This document shows, piece by piece, positions 7,220 to 9,327 of a DNA stretch of 9,327 nt. The DNA is taken from assembly GCA_905199285.1 (NCBI GenBank), contig CAJKFZ010000100.1, forward strand, positions 1-9,327, in the 5' to 3' direction. Each line of letters opens with the position of its first letter. The first letter of the stretch is position 1. Under the pieces are notes generated by a model. It saw nothing but the letters and a program-made list of their open reading frames with translations. It was not told where the DNA came from and searched no databases. The position numbers were made by a program, and so were the translations under genes. The DNA comes from an uncultured Ruminococcus sp. (GTDB lineage Bacteria > Bacillota > Clostridia > Oscillospirales > Ruminococcaceae).

Positions 7220-7597
7220 ATGAAAACGACAAAATTAGTTTTAGGAATACTTACAATAGTTATATCTTGCTTTGTTTTGTTCCAATCATGTGCAGCAGGT
7301 GCAGCAAACGCTTTGAAGGACAATGGTGAATCAAGCGGCACAGGCGGCGCTTTTGTTGCTTTGTTGATGCTTGCGGGCGGAATTACTATGATAGCAAGCC
7401 GCAAGAATACTGCAAAGGGTGGTTCGATTGCAGGCGTAATTATTTTTGCAATTGCCGCTATAATCGGCTTTACAACTGCTGGTTCTGTATTTAAAGATTT
7501 AATTGTATGGGCTGTAGTATGTGCTATTCTTGCTGCCATAAATTTATTAGCAGTTTTTCGTTGTAAGAAAAACGATGATGAGCAAGAGAAAAAATAA
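7220..7597 (+). CDS. Small membrane protein with four predicted transmembrane helices, function unknown
   Basis: The 125-residue protein has four hydrophobic segments, at about residues 6-22, 42-60, 67-86 and 92-113, and ends in a charged tail (CKKNDDEQEKK). The first segment ends FQSCAAG, weakly like a lipobox, so a lipid-modified N-terminus is possible but the motif is not canonical. The loop ALKDNGESSGTGG between helices 1 and 2 would be exposed. I recall similar small Firmicutes membrane proteins beginning MKTTK and containing FQSCAAG, but no function for them. The AAGGAGGA site at 7207-7214 sits 5 bases before the ATG and is strong. Together with the near-consensus promoter, this predicts high expression when the XRE repressor is released. 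Leucine codons are mostly TTA/TTG (10 of 13), whereas the neighbouring regulator uses mainly CTT/CTC. This suggests a different origin. Confidence 0.75.
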   Translation: MKTTKLVLGILTIVISCFVLFQSCAAGAANALKDNGESSGTGGAFVALLMLAGGITMIASRKNTAKGGSIAGVIIFAIAAIIGFTTAGSVFKDLIVWAVVCAILAAINLLAVFRCKKNDDEQEKK

Positions 7598-7600
7598 TAA

Positions 7601-7633
7601 AAAAGAGAGACTTCAATCCGAAGTCTCTTTTTT
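7601..7633. terminator. Bidirectional terminator between the membrane protein gene and yqfD
   Basis: GAGACTTC (7607-7614) pairs with GAAGTCTC (7620-7627) around the loop AATCC, with A-rich and T-rich flanks on either side. It begins 4 bases after the membrane protein stop. On the plus strand it ends in six T. On the minus strand it ends in a T-rich tract, so it can also stop transcripts coming from yqfD. Confidence 0.88.
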
Positions 7634-7677
7634 CATCAGTTATCATTCTTATCGTTACGAACGCTTCTCCGCCTTTT

Positions 7678-8844
7678 CTATTTAAGAAAAACCTCCTGCT
7701 GATTGCAGATATCGCCCTCCAATTTATAAGTCACAACATATGTAAGAGAAGTTTCGGTTTTCTCCTTAGTTATTTTTCGTTCAATTATCTCCGTTTCATC
7801 GCCGAGAAAATTTTTTTCATAAAGATAAATTTTCTCCATAAGCTTTTCTGATAACTCTTCATCGGTCAGAGTTTCCTCAGAGAGCTTTTTCTCGGTTATT
7901 TTCTCTTTTATAAAACCTATGGGAAGCTCCTTTCCGAAAAGATTTACACGGTTTTCAAACGTTTCGCTGTCGGAATTTTTATATTTATTTTTGCCGAAAA
8001 ACATCGGTATCTTTAGATTGAAAAGTCGCAGATAGCGTTCGTTGGAGGTTTCTCCGGTCGGTTCAAAGGTCTGCGTATTATAGTCGCCGGTGAACGTGAC
8101 CGTTTCTTCGTAAACTCCACGTATCTTCCCCATAGCGTGATGAAGCGTTGTATGTCCGGTAGCATCGGTCGTAACTCCGCTTACAAGCATAGTTCCCTGC
8201 ATAACATAATCGCCTACCTTGTGCATAAGAAATCCGTCGTAAATCGAAGTATAGGTTATCTCTGCGTCTTTCGAGGCAACTATATTGCACGGCACACGCT
8301 CCATAGCCATTTCCGGTCTATCAACGATTTCCGTGACCTCAACCACAACTCTGTTTCCCGTATGACGTATCGCCGCCCAGGATATTTGGTCTATCATTAC
8401 CCTCAGCTCATTTTCGCAGTAATGAAAATTTATCTTCCGAAGCGGAGTTCCCTGCTTTATATCAAGTTCAGCAAGCGCAGCCAGAATTGCTTCGTCGCTT
8501 ACGATCGAGTTCCCCTGAATATCAATTGTAACGACTACATTTGAAAAATAAAGCGAACCGACAAGGACGATAATCACTCCGATAAGTATACCGAATCTTT
8601 TCCGATATCGCCGAACTCTTGAAGCGAGAGTGTTATATTCAGCGTATTTAAGCTCTATATCGAATTTCCCGGCAATTTCTTCAAGTCTTGCAAGATCGCT
8701 ATGGTAAACCTCCGCATAAAAAATATCTTTACGGACATATTGACTGAAACAGCTTATTCTGCTGGAATGCAGCGCATTTATAAATTTATACAGATTTTTT
8801 CCGGATGCGTCAATTCTCAGTCTGCCTTTCAGCTGATTCTTCAT
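7678..8844 (-). CDS. yqfD: Sporulation protein YqfD
   Basis: YqfD is a conserved membrane protein of endospore formers, made in the mother cell under sigma E in Bacillus and needed for normal sporulation; its biochemical role is not settled. The start chosen is the ATG at 8844 (388 residues, close to the usual length). AAGGAG lies 11 bases before it, or GGAAG at 5 bases. An in-frame TTG at 8874 would add ten residues but has only a weak site. An N-terminal soluble domain (KGRLRIDASGKNLYKFINAL) is followed by one transmembrane helix, at about residues 84-102 (ILIGVIIVLVGSLYF). Next come the FtsQ/POTRA-like stretch VVVTIDIQGNSIVSDEAIL and the family motif WAAIRHTGNRVVVEVTE (156-172). A charged Glu/Lys-rich stretch precedes the C-terminus. 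It overlaps yqfC by 35 bases, so the pair is probably translationally coupled. In Bacillus phoH follows; here a terminator and an unrelated cassette do. Confidence 0.9.
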   Translation of the reverse strand: MKNQLKGRLRIDASGKNLYKFINALHSSRISCFSQYVRKDIFYAEVYHSDLARLEEIAGKFDIELKYAEYNTLASRVRRYRKRFGILIGVIIVLVGSLYFSNVVVTIDIQGNSIVSDEAILAALAELDIKQGTPLRKINFHYCENELRVMIDQISWAAIRHTGNRVVVEVTEIVDRPEMAMERVPCNIVASKDAEITYTSIYDGFLMHKVGDYVMQGTMLVSGVTTDATGHTTLHHAMGKIRGVYEETVTFTGDYNTQTFEPTGETSNERYLRLFNLKIPMFFGKNKYKNSDSETFENRVNLFGKELPIGFIKEKITEKKLSEETLTDEELSEKLMEKIYLYEKNFLGDETEIIERKITKEKTETSLTYVVTYKLEGDICNQQEVFLK

Positions 8845-9106
8845 TTTTTCTTCCGCTCCTTTCAATAAATTCAACTTTGGAAATTTTTCCTCTTACAATA
8901 AGTCCGTTCGCCTTGAAATCATACGCCCGAAGATCGCTCCCCCATATCTGTATACAGAGCTTTCCCGATACAAGCTGCATAAAAACCTCGTTATATTCCT
9001 CTATACGGCTGCAATTTTCGATAAGAAGCTCGTTGTTGCAGTCGAAATAAATCTGCGGATTCAGATAAAACGTATCTCTCGCCTTGTCGGCAAATTTATT
9101 GAACAA
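8810..9106 (-). CDS. yqfC: Sporulation protein YqfC (YabP/YqfC family)
   Basis: A small YabP/YqfC-family protein, the usual partner of YqfD. It shows the family's beta-strand pattern: NELLIENCSRIEEYNEVFMQL, then KLCIQIWGSDLRAYDF, then GLIVRGKISKVEF, with a charged tail. The start needs judgement. The first in-frame ATG (9115) directly abuts AGGAG with no spacer, which ribosomes would hardly use. The TTG at 9106, three codons later, has a 9-base spacing from the same site and is preferred, giving 98 residues; an ATG start gives 101. In Bacillus the gene belongs to the sigma E regulon. I could not find a convincing sigma E or sigma A promoter upstream. The 3' end runs into yqfD. Confidence 0.85.
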   Translation of the reverse strand: MFNKFADKARDTFYLNPQIYFDCNNELLIENCSRIEEYNEVFMQLVSGKLCIQIWGSDLRAYDFKANGLIVRGKISKVEFIERSGRKNEESAERQTEN

Positions 9107-9115
9107 TACTATCAT

Positions 9116-9289
9116 CTCCTTGGATTATCATTTATACAGAATATCATAGTTTTATTTTCAGTTATATAATGGCGATTCTGGTCCTCTTTACTGTTTGGCA
9201 AAAGCTATATGTACTCTGGGCGCAAGCCCTAATTATAACAAATTCCTTTTGGGATTTGAAATAATTAATAATGGGTTTCCAAAGGGTGA
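9116..9289. other. Non-coding region upstream of yqfC, with two small hairpins
   Basis: I see no gene here. GGGC-GCAA-GCCC at 9218-9229 is a short perfect stem closed by a GNRA-type tetraloop. AAATTCC-TTTT-GGGATTT at 9240-9257 is a hairpin with one G-T pair. Neither is followed by a clear T-run, so they are not convincing terminators. A TATAAA (about 9136-9141, minus strand) lies upstream of yqfC but has no matching -35 box. Confidence 0.4.
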
Positions 9290-9325
9290 CTCCCCACAGT
9301 GTGGGGAGATGTCGGCTTGCCGACA
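9290..9325. repeat. Two back-to-back perfect hairpins, REP-like intergenic repeat, probably cut by the window edge
   Basis: CTCCCCACA-G-TGTGGGGAG (9290-9308) is a perfect palindrome with 9-base arms. One base later, TGTCGGC-TT-GCCGACA (9310-9325) is a perfect hairpin with 7-base arms. Both are GC-rich in an AT-rich setting. The sequence beginning GGGTGACTCCCC resembles a dispersed double-hairpin repeat that I recall from many gut Ruminococcaceae and Lachnospiraceae contigs, in which the second stem varies. The element probably continues past 9327. Its function and mobility are not known to me. Confidence 0.65.
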
Positions 9326-9327
9326 GA

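Noticed and set aside
7159..7539. 126-codon open frame on the minus strand opposite the membrane protein
   Set aside because: It is antisense to a gene with a strong ribosome binding site and promoter; its Ala/Ile/Pro-rich translation is the mirror of hydrophobic codons, and it ends inside the divergent promoter region.
7634..7677. Remnant of a phoH gene after yqfD
   Set aside because: The 44 bases are too short and show no recognisable coding signal or start.
9136..9165. Sigma E promoter for yqfC
   Set aside because: Sigma E control is expected from Bacillus, but the best matches to its -35 and -10 boxes were poor and badly spaced.
9290..9325. CRISPR repeat
   Set aside because: The double hairpin occurs once, with no spacer-repeat periodicity and no cas gene in the window.

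Overview
The window looks like chromosomal DNA from a plant-fibre-degrading Ruminococcus (Oscillospiraceae, Clostridia), closest in style to the R. flavefaciens group. The main evidence is a secreted rhamnogalacturonan lyase that ends in a Ruminococcus-type dockerin, which implies a cellulosome. Supporting evidence is strong AGGAGG-type ribosome binding sites, the sporulation gene pair yqfC-yqfD, and a double-hairpin intergenic repeat of a kind I associate with gut Firmicutes. The genus assignment is an inference from protein style, not from a search.

Left part (1-4648). Two genes point left. The first, cut by the window edge, encodes a secreted protein built from bacterial Ig-like (Big_2-type) domains and has its own well-formed promoter. 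Upstream of it, separated by a terminator, is a 3.5-kb gene for a multi-domain PL11 rhamnogalacturonan lyase: signal peptide, catalytic propeller, ricin-type lectin module, two tandem copies of a roughly 148-residue module, and a dockerin.

Centre (4400-6913). Divergent from the lyase is a 737-residue regulator. It joins a LacI/XylR-like sugar-sensing domain, a GGDEF-like domain without its signature motif, and a C-terminal AraC-type DNA-binding domain. The shared 249-bp promoter region has good promoters in both directions. It also has an 11-bp sequence repeated in inverted orientation, one copy beside the lyase -35 box and one on the regulator -10 box. The natural reading is a local pectin-responsive regulator that controls the lyase and itself; this is inferred.

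Cassette (6912-7633). A small XRE-type repressor and a small four-helix membrane protein are divergently transcribed from one palindromic promoter-operator. Terminators that can work in both directions lie at each end. The membrane-protein gene is rich in TTA/TTG leucine codons, unlike its neighbours, so this looks like an acquired two-gene unit of unknown purpose.

Right part (7634-9327). yqfC and yqfD, two conserved sporulation genes, overlap and are transcribed leftwards. Upstream lies about 220 bp of non-coding DNA. It ends at the window edge in two back-to-back perfect hairpins that look like a REP-like repeat.
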